A DNA stretch of 64,000 bases from Candidatus Micrarchaeota archaeon (GCA_028866575.1 JAGWHU010000002.1:62001-126000), one strand, 5' to 3'. Counted from the first letter of the stretch, positions 7,491 through 16,368 are shown. A program made the numbers and translations. The notes: generated by a model from the letters alone, not told the origin.

Positions 7491-7918
7491 TTATTGGATA
7501 ATACCTTTTGAATTTGTTTATAATGGCCGAAAATATGATTAGCGTCTGTCCCATCAAAAAGCCATCCGAATCTTTTTGAGTCGGCTTTTAAATCAGTTAT
7601 CCCTATCCGCTTCATCTCCCTTTTTACTATCTTATACTGGTGCTTCCATTCTTTTATCAAAGCACTATTGGAATATGTCTTGTATCGTTTGACTGACTTT
7701 TTATTGAAATCATCAAAATTATTTGTATGAGACCACCAGGCCCTTTTACGCGTTTTATATAGCTTGTATAATGTCCTTGCATCCTCTCTTTCCCAACCGA
7801 CTAAATGAGCAACAACATCCTTAATTGTCCAATTTTCGTTCACTTTTAGTTTCCAATCACCTTTGTCCAGTCTTTCTAGTAATTTAAAGAATTCTTTATG
7901 AAGTTTATCAACTTCCAC
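7469..7918 (-). CDS. DinB / maleylpyruvate-isomerase-like four-helix protein
   Basis: The 149-aa protein fits the DinB superfamily, small four-helix bundles that bind a metal through three His and often act in thiol- or damage-related chemistry. The helix WTIKDVVAHLVGWE near residues 31-44 carries the first His, and HIFGHYKQI near residues 129-137 carries the other two. The gene is AT-rich, unlike the chromosome around it, and its last codons and stop lie inside the duplicated 16S flank, so it probably arrived with the insertion at this site. It is 28 bp downstream of the co-oriented SGNH hydrolase gene. Confidence 0.75.
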   Translation of the reverse strand: MEVDKLHKEFFKLLERLDKGDWKLKVNENWTIKDVVAHLVGWEREDARTLYKLYKTRKRAWWSHTNNFDDFNKKSVKRYKTYSNSALIKEWKHQYKIVKREMKRIGITDLKADSKRFGWLFDGTDANHIFGHYKQIQKVLSNNSKYSSR

Positions 7919-7946
7919 AAAATCACCCGGTATATACCATCTTTAT

Positions 7947-8585
7947 TCACAATAAGTCATTCTTTTTCAAGAAATTCCTTACTTTTGTAAAAATAAATCT
8001 GTAGCCCTTGGCATTAGGATGCAGGCCATCTTCCAATAAAATTTTGTAATCCTTTTTCAGCATTATCTTATTTATATCCAGAAAAGGCAAATTCTCGTGT
8101 TTGCAACATTCTTTGATTATGTTGTTGAATCTTGTCACCCTCTCATTTGTCAATACAGTACCACTGCGCTGCAAAGTCTTTGATTCGTCAACTGGAAGAA
8201 GCCCCAGGAATGCCACCTTCTGATTTAATGATGTTGCATTTCTTATGAGTTCTAAAACGTTGCTTCTGAATTTGCCTTCTTTAATCAGTATATTCTCTTC
8301 AGAGACAAAGTTATTGTACTTTGTATCGTTAGTCCCTATCGCTATTATCGTTGTGCAAGCATCCATTTGCTCCTTGGATCTTAGTCTGGCTTTTGTTTCG
8401 ATGTTAAGCCTTTCCAGTAATTCAGATGAGTCTTGGCCAGGTATCCCTAAATTATAGACTTTATTCCCATCGTTAAGCTGTTCAAACCATTTCTTCAGAT
8501 AACCGCACCAACCACCATTATAGCCTTCCCCGAAGGTGATGCTGTCCCCAAAGCACAAAATCGTACTCAAACAATCATTCCACAC
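7947..8585 (-). CDS. SGNH/GDSL-family hydrolase
   Basis: A 212-aa esterase-like protein. Block I is CFGDSITFGEG near residues 12-22 with the nucleophilic Ser, a Gly is present in block II (GIPGQD), block III is IAIGTNDT with Asn, and block V is EDGLHPNAKGY with the Asp-x-x-His pair. These enzymes cleave ester bonds in lipids, glycans or small acyl compounds. There is no signal peptide, so it should act in the cytoplasm. AT-rich composition and co-orientation with the DinB-like gene suggest one acquired block next to the 16S gene. Confidence 0.85.
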   Translation of the reverse strand: MWNDCLSTILCFGDSITFGEGYNGGWCGYLKKWFEQLNDGNKVYNLGIPGQDSSELLERLNIETKARLRSKEQMDACTTIIAIGTNDTKYNNFVSEENILIKEGKFRSNVLELIRNATSLNQKVAFLGLLPVDESKTLQRSGTVLTNERVTRFNNIIKECCKHENLPFLDINKIMLKKDYKILLEDGLHPNAKGYRFIFTKVRNFLKKNDLL

Positions 8586-8663
8586 AGTTTCATTAGATTA
8601 CCAACATATATCTTTATTGAATACTTTATTATATTTTCAAAGATCAATAAAAACGTGTTATAA

Positions 8664-8966
8664 ATGGCCGAATCCAAATTTGCACAGCCAAAAAGCAAGG
8701 ATTGGACAAAATCGTTAACCTCCAATCCCTTTATCCAGAAGAAACTTGCCGAAAGGGATCCGATAGAGGTTATGATGAGCGGAGCCGACCGTAAAACAGG
8801 TAATTTCGCCCTGCTTTTCAGCTGCATTGCCTTGAGCAAGCATGCAGAGATAACAGGGGTATTGGACACCACTTCGAGTGCTTTTCAGGCTGCTGCAAGG
8901 AGCGAGGTTTGGAATTACTGGGTCAAGTACCCAATATCTTCAATAAAGGCGCAATTGAGGAAATAG
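8664..8966 (+). CDS. Hypothetical protein
   Basis: A 100-aa protein that I do not recognise, mixed alpha and basic, without membrane segments. It is preceded by a TATA-like sequence at about 8625-8637, which places transcription start almost at the ATG, so it is probably leaderless. Base composition is closer to the chromosome than that of the two AT-rich genes to its left. Its C terminus (SIKAQLRK) resembles a phrase near the end of the downstream protein (SIKAQLINR), which may reflect shared ancestry of a terminal helix. It lies 19 bp upstream of the LAGLIDADG-like gene. Confidence 0.6.
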   Translation: MAESKFAQPKSKDWTKSLTSNPFIQKKLAERDPIEVMMSGADRKTGNFALLFSCIALSKHAEITGVLDTTSSAFQAAARSEVWNYWVKYPISSIKAQLRK

Positions 8967-8985
8967 GGATTTATGAGGTGGACAA

Positions 8986-9507
8986 ATGGCGAAAAAACTA
9001 CCCTTGAGCCCTGACATCAGCTACTTCCTTGGAGCATATCGCTGCAACCGCATTTACAGGAATATTTACCTGCATGCTGCAGACAAGAAGCTTGTCGAAC
9101 GCTTTGTCAAGATAGCGATAATGGAATTGGGCACCAAGGCTGATGCTGTAAGTGTTACAATCGACGGCAAATTTGCAAATGCGGAGATTGGCAATTCCAA
9201 GCTAAAGAAGCTGCTAGATAAAGCACTGGAGGAGAGGGACAGGATATTCAAGTACAGGAACGAGTATTCGGCAAGCTATTTCGCCGCGATGTTCGACTGC
9301 AACGGGGCGATGGACAGGAAGGGAATGTTCGTGAGGGGAATGGACTCATACGACAGGATCATTCTCGAAAGGATAGGCTTCCATACAAAAGGCGGCTCCG
9401 GAAAATGCTATTTCAGGAACGGAAACGACTTCTTCATGTTCATCGCGCCATTCAGCATAAAGGCGCAACTGATCAACAGGTACGTCGAGGAGAGGAGCAC
9501 AGGCTAA
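8986..9507 (+). CDS. Degenerate LAGLIDADG homing-endonuclease-like protein
   Basis: The 173-aa protein has two helices positioned like LAGLIDADG motifs: ISYFLGAYRCNR near residues 11-22 and SYFAAMFDCNGAM near residues 91-103, each followed by alternating strand and helix. In the first the catalytic acidic position is Arg; in the second one Asp remains but the next acidic position is Asn. It is therefore likely to bind nucleic acid without cutting, as in domesticated relatives. It has a good Shine-Dalgarno (GAGGTG at 8975-8980). It lies 2 kb from the 16S gene, a classic homing target, but no intron is seen there now. Confidence 0.6.
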   Translation: MAKKLPLSPDISYFLGAYRCNRIYRNIYLHAADKKLVERFVKIAIMELGTKADAVSVTIDGKFANAEIGNSKLKKLLDKALEERDRIFKYRNEYSASYFAAMFDCNGAMDRKGMFVRGMDSYDRIILERIGFHTKGGSGKCYFRNGNDFFMFIAPFSIKAQLINRYVEERSTG

Positions 9508-9523
9508 TGAAACGGATATGAGC

Positions 9524-9829
9524 TCACCTGCTCAGGAGCTCGATAAGAACGCCCTCATTGTCATTCTCGGCCGCGCGGACCCTCTTTCGCACCTTGCATT
9601 TCCTGCATTCGTATATTATTATGAACCCGTTCCTGTCGTTTTCAGACTTTACAGGCTCCATGAGGCCGCCGCAGTCCGAAGCCCTGTCCCCGGGGTTTAT
9701 GTCCATGTGCTTGCTCCACAGGCACCTTGGGCAGTGATCCGTATACCCGGTGCCTTTTACGTTCTTTTTGCACACGTCACACGTGAAATTTTCCTGGTTC
9801 TTCGAAAATCTCCTGGAATTTTGCTCCAT
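9524..9829 (-). CDS. RNHCP-domain zinc-binding protein
   Basis: The 101-aa product matches the RNHCP family of small zinc-binding proteins of unknown function. After a RRFSKNQENFTC lead comes CDVC, then DHCPRCLWSKHMD, a PGDR turn, CGGLMEP, and a second pair CRKC. The diagnostic RNHCP tetrad reads TDHCP here. The start was set at the ATG at 9829, which has GGAGTG upstream; the longer frame begins with TTG at 9847. It is divergent from the fumarase gene with 61 bp between, so both promoters lie in that gap. Confidence 0.85.
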   Translation of the reverse strand: MEQNSRRFSKNQENFTCDVCKKNVKGTGYTDHCPRCLWSKHMDINPGDRASDCGGLMEPVKSENDRNGFIIIYECRKCKVRKRVRAAENDNEGVLIELLSR

Positions 9830-9890
9830 GCACTCCACTGTTATCAAAAGGCATAAAATCCTTAATTTGTATTGTTCTTAGGGTATTTAA

Positions 9891-11300
9891 ATGCGATTGG
9901 AAGAGGATTCATTCGGAAGCATAAAAGTGCCGTCGGACGCCTACTACGGGCCTTTCACGCAAAGGTCGATGGACAACTTCCACATTTCAGGGACTTATTT
10001 CCAGAAGGAATTCATACACGCGTATGCGATTCTGAAACGCTCCGCAGCCATAGCAAACGAAAGGCTCGGCGCCCTGGACCCGAGGATATCCAGGGCGATA
10101 GTCAGGGCATGCGACGAAATAATAAACGGCAAGTTCGGCGACCAGTTCAGGGTTGACGTCTTCCAGGCTGGCACGGGAACCTCGACCAACATGAACCTGA
10201 ACGAGGTCATAGCGAACAGGGCATTGGAAATCCTCGGGCACAAGAGGGGAAACTACAGGGTCGTAAATCCTAACGACCACGTGAACATGTCCCAGTCGAC
10301 CAACGACACCTTCCAGTCTGCGGCGCACATTGCCGCATGCCTAATGATTAAGAAAAGGCTCGTCCCAGCGTTGGAAAAGTACCAGAAGTCGATAGAGAAG
10401 AAGTCGGGGGAATTTTCTGGTATAGTGAAGTCCGGGAGGACGCACCTCATGGATGCCGTTCCGATAACCCTCGGGCAGGAGTTCAGCGGCTATACGATAG
10501 AGCAGGAGATGAAGGAGATAAGGGAGGCATCCGATGACCTGCTGCACCTAAGCGTGGGGGGTACTGCCGTAGGCACCGGACTGAACACGTACCCAAAATA
10601 CAAGAGCCTGTTTTTCTCGGAACTAAACAGGTACACTAAATCCAGGTTCGTACCTGTAAAAAACAATTTCGCGATGACGCAGAACATAACCACCATAGCT
10701 GAAACAAGCTCAAAACTCAGGAACCTCTGCTTAAAGCTCATAAAGACCTCAAACGACCTGAGGCTCATGTCTTCCGGCCCGTATGCTGGGCTCAACGAGA
10801 TTGCGCTGCCTGCAGTGCAGGCGGGCTCTTCCATAATGCCGGGCAAGGTGAACCCTTCGATGCCCGAGATGCTGACAATGGTGTGCTTCAGCGTGATGGG
10901 CAACGATTCCACAATAGCTATTGCAGCGCAGGGGGGCCAGTTCGAGCTCAACATATTTGTACCGGTTGCCGCATACAAGCTGCTTGAATCGATAGGAATA
11001 CTCTCAAAGGGCATTGAGGTGTTCACTGAAAGGTGCATATCAGGCATAAGGCCGAACAGGGCGCAGCTAAGGGGATATTTCGAGAGGAGCGCCGAAGTCG
11101 CAACCGCGCTTTCCCCTGCACTGGGCTACGAGAGAGTGGCAATGCTTGTCAAGGAGGCTGAGCGCAGGGACTTAAGCATAAGGGATTTGGTGCTGGAGAA
11201 AAGGCTTATTGGGAAAAAGGAGCTTGACAGGATCCTTGATCCTGCAAGGCTGACTAGGCCGGACCTTCCGTTTTCAAAAGCAGGCAAAAAAAGGGCTTAG
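9891..11300 (+). CDS. fumC: Class II fumarate hydratase
   Basis: The 469-aa protein is a full-length member of the fumarase/aspartase superfamily. Markers are GTGTSTNMNLNEVIANRA near residue 95, SGRTHLMDAVPITLGQEF near 180, and the superfamily signature GSSIMPGKVNP near 312. The His in GRTHL favours fumarase over aspartase, which has Gln there. It hydrates fumarate to malate. The nearby succinate dehydrogenase makes fumarate and malic enzyme uses malate, so the three genes form a metabolic path. The ATG follows closely on an A/T-rich promoter and is probably leaderless. Confidence 0.9.
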   Translation: MRLEEDSFGSIKVPSDAYYGPFTQRSMDNFHISGTYFQKEFIHAYAILKRSAAIANERLGALDPRISRAIVRACDEIINGKFGDQFRVDVFQAGTGTSTNMNLNEVIANRALEILGHKRGNYRVVNPNDHVNMSQSTNDTFQSAAHIAACLMIKKRLVPALEKYQKSIEKKSGEFSGIVKSGRTHLMDAVPITLGQEFSGYTIEQEMKEIREASDDLLHLSVGGTAVGTGLNTYPKYKSLFFSELNRYTKSRFVPVKNNFAMTQNITTIAETSSKLRNLCLKLIKTSNDLRLMSSGPYAGLNEIALPAVQAGSSIMPGKVNPSMPEMLTMVCFSVMGNDSTIAIAAQGGQFELNIFVPVAAYKLLESIGILSKGIEVFTERCISGIRPNRAQLRGYFERSAEVATALSPALGYERVAMLVKEAERRDLSIRDLVLEKRLIGKKELDRILDPARLTRPDLPFSKAGKKRA

Positions 11301-11303
11301 GCG

Positions 11304-11831
11304 TCATCCCTTTTTCTTTATGCCGACGACCTTGATTGTGAATACAAGGGTGTCACCCGCAAGCGGCGGGTTGAAGTCCACAGTTGCCGTGGTTGCGTTG
11401 ACCGCGGTTATCGTTCCCTGCTGGTAGCTTGAGGTGGTTACAACCATGCCTACGCTAACGGTCTGGTTGCCGAAGCTGCTCAGCGGCACCTGCACTATCA
11501 GGCTAGGATTGACCTCGCCGTAGGCCTGGCTTGGGGGCAGCGTTATCGTCTTAGTTTCATTTAGCTTCATGCCTATTACTCCCTGATCGAAGCCCTCGAT
11601 CAGCTGGTTTGAGCCGGCAGTGAACTGCAGCGGCTGCTTGCCCACGTTCGTATCGAACACGGTGCCGTTCGTGAACTTCCCGGTATAGTATACGCTCACG
11701 TTGTCCCCTGCAGCAACTGCGGGAGTTGCGGCTCCGCTGAGCACAAAGTACGCCGAACCTATTATTGCAGCAGCCACTACGATTATCAGTATGGGGTAGA
11801 GCGGTTTCGCGGTTATCTTGTCCAATTGCAT
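11304..11831 (-). CDS. Membrane-anchored FKBP-type peptidyl-prolyl isomerase
   Basis: A 175-aa protein with one N-terminal hydrophobic segment (residues ~12-33) and an FKBP domain: VYYTGKFTNGTVFDTN near residues 46-61, LIEGFDQGVIGMKLNE near 77-92, and a PPSQAYGE segment near 98. It should be held outside the cytoplasmic membrane and speed proline isomerisation during folding of exported proteins. The gene ends 3 bp from the convergent fumarase stop. Another, cytoplasmic FKBP of SlyD type is at 60005-60727. Confidence 0.9.
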   Translation of the reverse strand: MQLDKITAKPLYPILIIVVAAAIIGSAYFVLSGAATPAVAAGDNVSVYYTGKFTNGTVFDTNVGKQPLQFTAGSNQLIEGFDQGVIGMKLNETKTITLPPSQAYGEVNPSLIVQVPLSSFGNQTVSVGMVVTTSSYQQGTITAVNATTATVDFNPPLAGDTLVFTIKVVGIKKKG

Positions 11832-11931
11832 GATATCTGACCCAATATTAATTGTGGGTGCACCTTTTAAGCATTTACTAAGGTTTTTATATCTGGAAAC
11901 TGCCTAATAGTACCGGGCAAAGAGCATTGAC

Positions 11932-12894
11932 GTGGCAAAAATGGTAACAAGAACAAGGAACTACAATGATGAGACTGCCGGAGGCGGCGATGGCACAGGA
12001 GAGTCTATCGTCAAGCGCGCGAGGTCCAGAATCAAAAAGCAGTTAGGAGCGCTTACAATAGCAGTTGCATTCTCCTCCCCGATTGCACTGGCGCAAAATC
12101 CGCGGCCGGTTGGCAACATTACCGATGTCGGGCAGTATGAAACGGTAAAATTCAGCGAATTGAAATATGACATACAGCAGGCGCTGCTGATTGTCGACCC
12201 GAATTACACTTCCAAAAGCATATCGGCGCTTGTGACACCCCCAAGAACAAGAAATTCCATAGCGATGCTTTTGAATGCGCAATCAAAGGAAGGTTATTGG
12301 TACCAGGTGGGGGTAGGAAAGGGCGCAACAAGCAGGAGCATAGGCATGGAGAAATACGGGATCTATTACTGCGTATTCGACAATAAGGACAAAATGATAT
12401 ATTTCAGGGAGGATTCAATGGGAAAGCTGAATCCTGGAGATACCTACAAGGTTAACCTGGGATTCAATGGAAAAAGGATCGAGGGCAGGGTAACCGATTC
12501 CAAAAACAAGGTCCTCTCATCGCGGCTGCTTCCGACGCCAGGCACTGCAACCCAAAACCACTTCATCGCGGTATATGACCACAGGATCACAGGACTGATG
12601 ACCGAAACGCTCAGCAAGGAGAAATTCATACCGGAGCCGCCTGCGGTATACAAGTTCTATCCAGGTCCGGTTCCTGCAAGGAAGGAAAGCCTGATGCCGA
12701 AATACGAACTAGGCGTTGAGATAAGGAGCATAGACATAGTAGGGCAAAACTCGGAAAAAATCGTTTACGCCGTGGAAACAAACAGCTATCCCAAAGAGAC
12801 GCTCAACGTCGGGAAATATCACGTAACCGTCAACCAGGACAATGCTGACGGCACCTATACGTTCACCACGAAATCCGGTTATGGCGTTGAATGA
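11932..12894 (+). CDS. Secreted protein of unknown function
   Basis: The 320-aa protein is unrecognised. A basic N-terminal region precedes a hydrophobic stretch (residues ~38-53) ending Ala-Leu-Ala-Gln, consistent with a signal peptide after a long n-region; a shorter protein starting further in is possible. The remainder looks beta-rich with many charged residues and no cysteine pairs or repeats. It is flanked by FKBP on the other side of a divergent promoter and by the sdh operon downstream, 139 bp away. Confidence 0.65.
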   Translation: MAKMVTRTRNYNDETAGGGDGTGESIVKRARSRIKKQLGALTIAVAFSSPIALAQNPRPVGNITDVGQYETVKFSELKYDIQQALLIVDPNYTSKSISALVTPPRTRNSIAMLLNAQSKEGYWYQVGVGKGATSRSIGMEKYGIYYCVFDNKDKMIYFREDSMGKLNPGDTYKVNLGFNGKRIEGRVTDSKNKVLSSRLLPTPGTATQNHFIAVYDHRITGLMTETLSKEKFIPEPPAVYKFYPGPVPARKESLMPKYELGVEIRSIDIVGQNSEKIVYAVETNSYPKETLNVGKYHVTVNQDNADGTYTFTTKSGYGVE

Positions 12895-12978
12895 GCAGCA
12901 TGGATGCTGCCTTTCCGGCAGGCTTTACCCATACATGATGACACGTATCCTGCTCTGAATTTTGCAGGCCAACAAAGG

Positions 12979-12990
12979 TTTATAAATTGG
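12979..12990 (+). promoter_or_regulatory. TATA box of the sdh operon
   Basis: TTTATAAATTGG preceded by AAAGG (BRE-like) lies about 44-55 bp upstream of the sdhA ATG, so the operon should have a leader of roughly 20-30 nt. The GC-rich palindromic run at 12898-12928 just downstream of the preceding stop may help terminate that gene. Confidence 0.65.
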
Positions 12991-13033
12991 CTTTGCTTAT
13001 TGGATATCTTAACCGAAAGGGGGCCTTGCGCGA

Positions 13034-14749
13034 ATGGATGATTACAAAAAGGTAAGCTGCGATGTTCTTGTAATAGGGGAAGGCGGCGCAGGCTTGCGAG
13101 CGGCAATCGAGGCAAGCGGCAAGGGCTCGTATGTAGTGCTCGTATCAAAGACGCTGCTCGGCAAGGCGCATACTGTAATGGCGGAAGGTGGCATAGCCGC
13201 TGCAGTGGCAAACGTAGATTCAAAGGACACCTGGCAGGTGCACTTCTCCGACACCATTGTTGAGGGCGATTACATCGGCGACTGGAGGATGGCGGAGATA
13301 CTGGTCAAGGAGGCTCCCGAGCGCGTGTATGAATTGGAGAGATACGGCGCGCTGTTCGACAGGACGCCTGACGGCAGGATAATGCAGCGCGCATTCGGCG
13401 CGCACACGTACAGGAGGCTGTGCCACGTAGGCGACAAGACAGGCCTTGAGCTTATAAGGACGCTGGAGGACAGGATACTCCACAGCAACGTATCGTTCAT
13501 GGACGAGCTGATGATAACAAAGCTCGCGAAGAGGGGGAACAGGATAATAGGCGCAATAGGGCTGGACCTCAAGGAGGGGAAATACGCAGTTATAGAATCG
13601 AAGGCGGTCGTCATTGCAACCGGAGGCGGCGGCAAGATATACAAGACTACATCCAATTCAAAGGAGACTACCGGAGACGGCATTGCGCTTGCGCTTGATG
13701 CGGGGGCCGAGCTCCGCGACATGGAGATGGTGCAGTTCCATCCTACAGGGATGGTCTATCCGCACGGGGTCAAGGGAGTGCTCGTCACCGAAGGCGCCAG
13801 GGGGGAAGGGGGCATACTGCTGAATTCCAAGGGGGAGAGGTTCATGCTAAGGTACTCGCCGAAGCTTAAGGAGCTTGACGCGAGGGACGTTGTGGCAAGG
13901 GCAATCTACAACGAGATAAAATCAGGGAACGGAACGGAGCACGGTGGAGTATACCTTGATGTAACGCACATGAGCGGCAGCTTCATAAAGAAGAAACTTC
14001 CAGCGATGTACGAGCAGTTCCTGGAATTCGCAGGGGTTGACATAACTAAGGAGAAGATGGAAGTTGCCCCGACTGTGCACTATTTCATGGGAGGCATAGG
14101 GGTTGATCCGGAAAACTGCAGCACCAGCATGGATGGTCTCTTTGCCGCGGGGGAAGTTGCAGGGGGCCTCCACGGGGCCAACAGGCTCGGGGGGAATTCG
14201 CTTGCGGACATACTCGTGTTCGGGAGGAGAGCGGGAAGCGCTGCATCTGATTATGCGGGAAAAGTGAAGAACGAGAGTATTGGCGGCAATGAGATATCGC
14301 GGGAGATAAAAAGGATAAGATCGTATCTAGCCAACGGGAAGGAGAGCCCGTACGCGCTTATAGAGGAGCTGAGGAAGTCGATGAGCATGCATGTTGGGAT
14401 TATAAGGGAAAGGAGCGGGCTGTCGCAGGCGCTTGAAGACATATTGAAGCTCAGGAAGAGATCCGGGGGCATCGGCGTTGAGGGCGGCGAGAAGTACAAC
14501 CAGGGGCTAGTGGCATGCATAGAGCTTGGATTCATGCTGAATGTTGCGGAATGCATAGTGAGATCCGCACTGGAGAGGAAGGAGAGCAGGGGCGCGCATG
14601 CGAGGAGCGACTACCCGGCTAAGAAAAGGGAATGGAAAGGAAACATATACTGCAAATCGAGCAGGGGAGGAATATCGCTCAGATTAAAGGAGGTTCCGGA
14701 GATGCCCGCGCGCCTTGGCAGGCTTGTAACGCCCGAGAGATATACATGA
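13034..14749 (+). CDS. sdhA: Succinate dehydrogenase / fumarate reductase flavoprotein subunit
   Basis: The 571-aa protein has an N-terminal FAD-binding motif (VIGEGGAGLRAAIEA, residues ~12-26), the His that binds FAD covalently in KAHTVMAEGGIAAAV, the substrate-site blocks QFHPTGMV and TEGARGEGG, and the C-terminal GANRLGGNSL. It oxidises succinate to fumarate and passes electrons to the iron-sulfur subunit. The gene heads an operon and overlaps sdhB by ATGA. Direction in vivo (succinate dehydrogenase or fumarate reductase) cannot be fixed from sequence. Confidence 0.95.
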   Translation: MDDYKKVSCDVLVIGEGGAGLRAAIEASGKGSYVVLVSKTLLGKAHTVMAEGGIAAAVANVDSKDTWQVHFSDTIVEGDYIGDWRMAEILVKEAPERVYELERYGALFDRTPDGRIMQRAFGAHTYRRLCHVGDKTGLELIRTLEDRILHSNVSFMDELMITKLAKRGNRIIGAIGLDLKEGKYAVIESKAVVIATGGGGKIYKTTSNSKETTGDGIALALDAGAELRDMEMVQFHPTGMVYPHGVKGVLVTEGARGEGGILLNSKGERFMLRYSPKLKELDARDVVARAIYNEIKSGNGTEHGGVYLDVTHMSGSFIKKKLPAMYEQFLEFAGVDITKEKMEVAPTVHYFMGGIGVDPENCSTSMDGLFAAGEVAGGLHGANRLGGNSLADILVFGRRAGSAASDYAGKVKNESIGGNEISREIKRIRSYLANGKESPYALIEELRKSMSMHVGIIRERSGLSQALEDILKLRKRSGGIGVEGGEKYNQGLVACIELGFMLNVAECIVRSALERKESRGAHARSDYPAKKREWKGNIYCKSSRGGISLRLKEVPEMPARLGRLVTPERYT

Positions 14750-15480
14750 GGAGCATAAAGATGAGAGTATACAGGCAGGATCCGGAGAAGGATAGCTCCG
14801 GCCGTTACGAGGAATATGCAGTCCAGGTGGAAGAGGGCATGGTGGTCCTTGGTGCAATCATCAGCATAATAGAATCCATTGACTCAACGCTTTCCGCAAG
14901 ATGGAACTGCGAGGCAGCCAGATGCGGATCCTGCAGTGCGGAGATAAACGGGGTTCCGAGGCTCATGTGCAAGACCAGGCTGGACGGGCTCGGCGATGTC
15001 GTTACCGTTGGGCCGATGAGGGCTTTCAGGCTCGTCAAGGACCTGGTTACCGACGTATCCGAAAATTACGATGCGGAAAGGAAGATTCCGGAGTTCCATC
15101 CGGACCCCAGCGCCAGGAGGCCCTGGAAAATGGCTGGCATGGACGTAGCAAGGTCTAAGGAGTTCAGGAAATGCATAGAATGCTACCTTTGCATGGATGT
15201 TTGCCACGTCATCAGGGAGCACAAGGCAAGTTACATAGGGCCGAGGCACGTCATAAAGGCCGCGGCGCTAGACATGCATCCCCTCGATACCATCGACAGG
15301 TCGGAAATGCTCAACAAGGATTCTGGGATAGGGTACTGCAATGTCACCAAATGCTGCCAGGAGGTATGTCCCGAACACATAAAAATCACGGACAATGCGA
15401 TAATACCGGAAAAGGAAAGGGGCGCAGACAGCATATACGATCCACTTGGCAGGCTCTTCAAGAAAAAGGGCAGTGTATGA
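14746..15480 (+). CDS. sdhB: Succinate dehydrogenase iron-sulfur subunit
   Basis: The 244-aa product carries all three cluster sites: the [2Fe-2S] motif CEAARCGSCSAE with a later LMCKTRL cysteine, a CIECYLCMDVCHV ferredoxin motif near residues 144-156, and CNVTKCCQEVCPE near 199-211 for the other centre. It relays electrons from SdhA to the membrane anchor. The start at 14746 gives an ATGA overlap with sdhA; a longer frame inside sdhA is an artefact. Another ATGA overlap joins it to the next gene. Confidence 0.93.
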   Translation: MRSIKMRVYRQDPEKDSSGRYEEYAVQVEEGMVVLGAIISIIESIDSTLSARWNCEAARCGSCSAEINGVPRLMCKTRLDGLGDVVTVGPMRAFRLVKDLVTDVSENYDAERKIPEFHPDPSARRPWKMAGMDVARSKEFRKCIECYLCMDVCHVIREHKASYIGPRHVIKAAALDMHPLDTIDRSEMLNKDSGIGYCNVTKCCQEVCPEHIKITDNAIIPEKERGADSIYDPLGRLFKKKGSV

Positions 15481-16193
15481 GCATGAATAAAAATCAGATC
15501 GCGAATCTTGTCCCTTCGGAGTTCCTCGAACCCAACTGGAGGCTGTATTCTTTCGCATTCCTGATGGTGCTCGCATCAGCGGCGCTGGTATTATTCCCCG
15601 TAAGGGAATTCAAGGGATACATAGATCCGTTTTATTCGCCAACTGTCCTCATAATACCGCTTGTCGGCCTTTTCAGGCTCACCTGCTATGCCTACAGGAA
15701 GGACTACAACAGGCACGTTTTCGGGCATCCGAACGCTTGCCAGATATACGAAAGAGGGGATTCTGCAAGCAGGAAATACACAGGGGAAACAAGTACGCTG
15801 CTCAAGCTGGAGAATTACCACAGGTACTTCATGTACGCTTCGGTCGCGGTGCTGCCTTTCTTCTATTACGACCTTTACCTCTCTTTGGCATACGGCGGCG
15901 GGTTCCTTCTCAGGATAGGCAGCATATTGCTAGCGGCAAACGCCGTAATGCTTACCCTGTACGTGCTCTCCTGCCATTCCGTAAGGAGCCTGATAGGCGG
16001 CAGGAAGGATTGCTTCAGCTGCATGAAGCTCCCAAGGCAGAGGAAGGGAATTTACGACGTCCAGTCAAGGCTCAATGCGCACCACGAGGCTCTCGCGTGG
16101 TCCAGCCTCATAATCATAGTATCGGTCGACCTGTTCATAAGGGCGATAAGCGCAGGCATACCGCTGGACCGCATCATCATGCACATCCTGTGA
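15477..16193 (+). CDS. sdhC: Succinate dehydrogenase membrane anchor
   Basis: A 238-aa membrane protein with about five hydrophobic segments (residues ~25-44, 57-72, 118-135, 142-166, 206-225). His and Cys residues in LSCHSVRSLIGGRKDCFSC and the pair RLNAHHEALAW could bind heme; these blocks resemble the single large anchor protein found in some bacterial sdh operons, from memory of that family. It should anchor SdhAB and pass electrons to quinone. The ATG at 15477 overlaps the sdhB stop (ATGA), which settles the start. Confidence 0.82.
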   Translation: MSMNKNQIANLVPSEFLEPNWRLYSFAFLMVLASAALVLFPVREFKGYIDPFYSPTVLIIPLVGLFRLTCYAYRKDYNRHVFGHPNACQIYERGDSASRKYTGETSTLLKLENYHRYFMYASVAVLPFFYYDLYLSLAYGGGFLLRIGSILLAANAVMLTLYVLSCHSVRSLIGGRKDCFSCMKLPRQRKGIYDVQSRLNAHHEALAWSSLIIIVSVDLFIRAISAGIPLDRIIMHIL

Positions 16194-16197
16194 TGCA

Positions 16198-16368
16198 ATG
16201 GCGAAAATAATACCGACAAAATACAGATACCCGATGTTCTTCGCAGGGATTACCATAATGGCCGCGGCGGGATTTGCTGACAGGTACGCGCATCTCGGCC
16301 TGGGATTGACAGCAACATGCGCAGCTGCAGGCTTCCTGCTTTTCGTGGCTTCGATCGCATTGCCTTGA
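16198..16368 (+). CDS. Small two-helix membrane protein in the sdh operon
   Basis: A 56-aa ORF starts 4 bp after the sdhC stop. It has two hydrophobic helices (residues ~13-26 and 34-55) joined by a short polar turn. Its position and size suggest an extra anchor subunit (SdhD-like) of the complex, but there is no recognisable motif, so this is inference. It ends 7 bp before the convergent malic enzyme gene. Confidence 0.55.
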   Translation: MAKIIPTKYRYPMFFAGITIMAAAGFADRYAHLGLGLTATCAAAGFLLFVASIALP

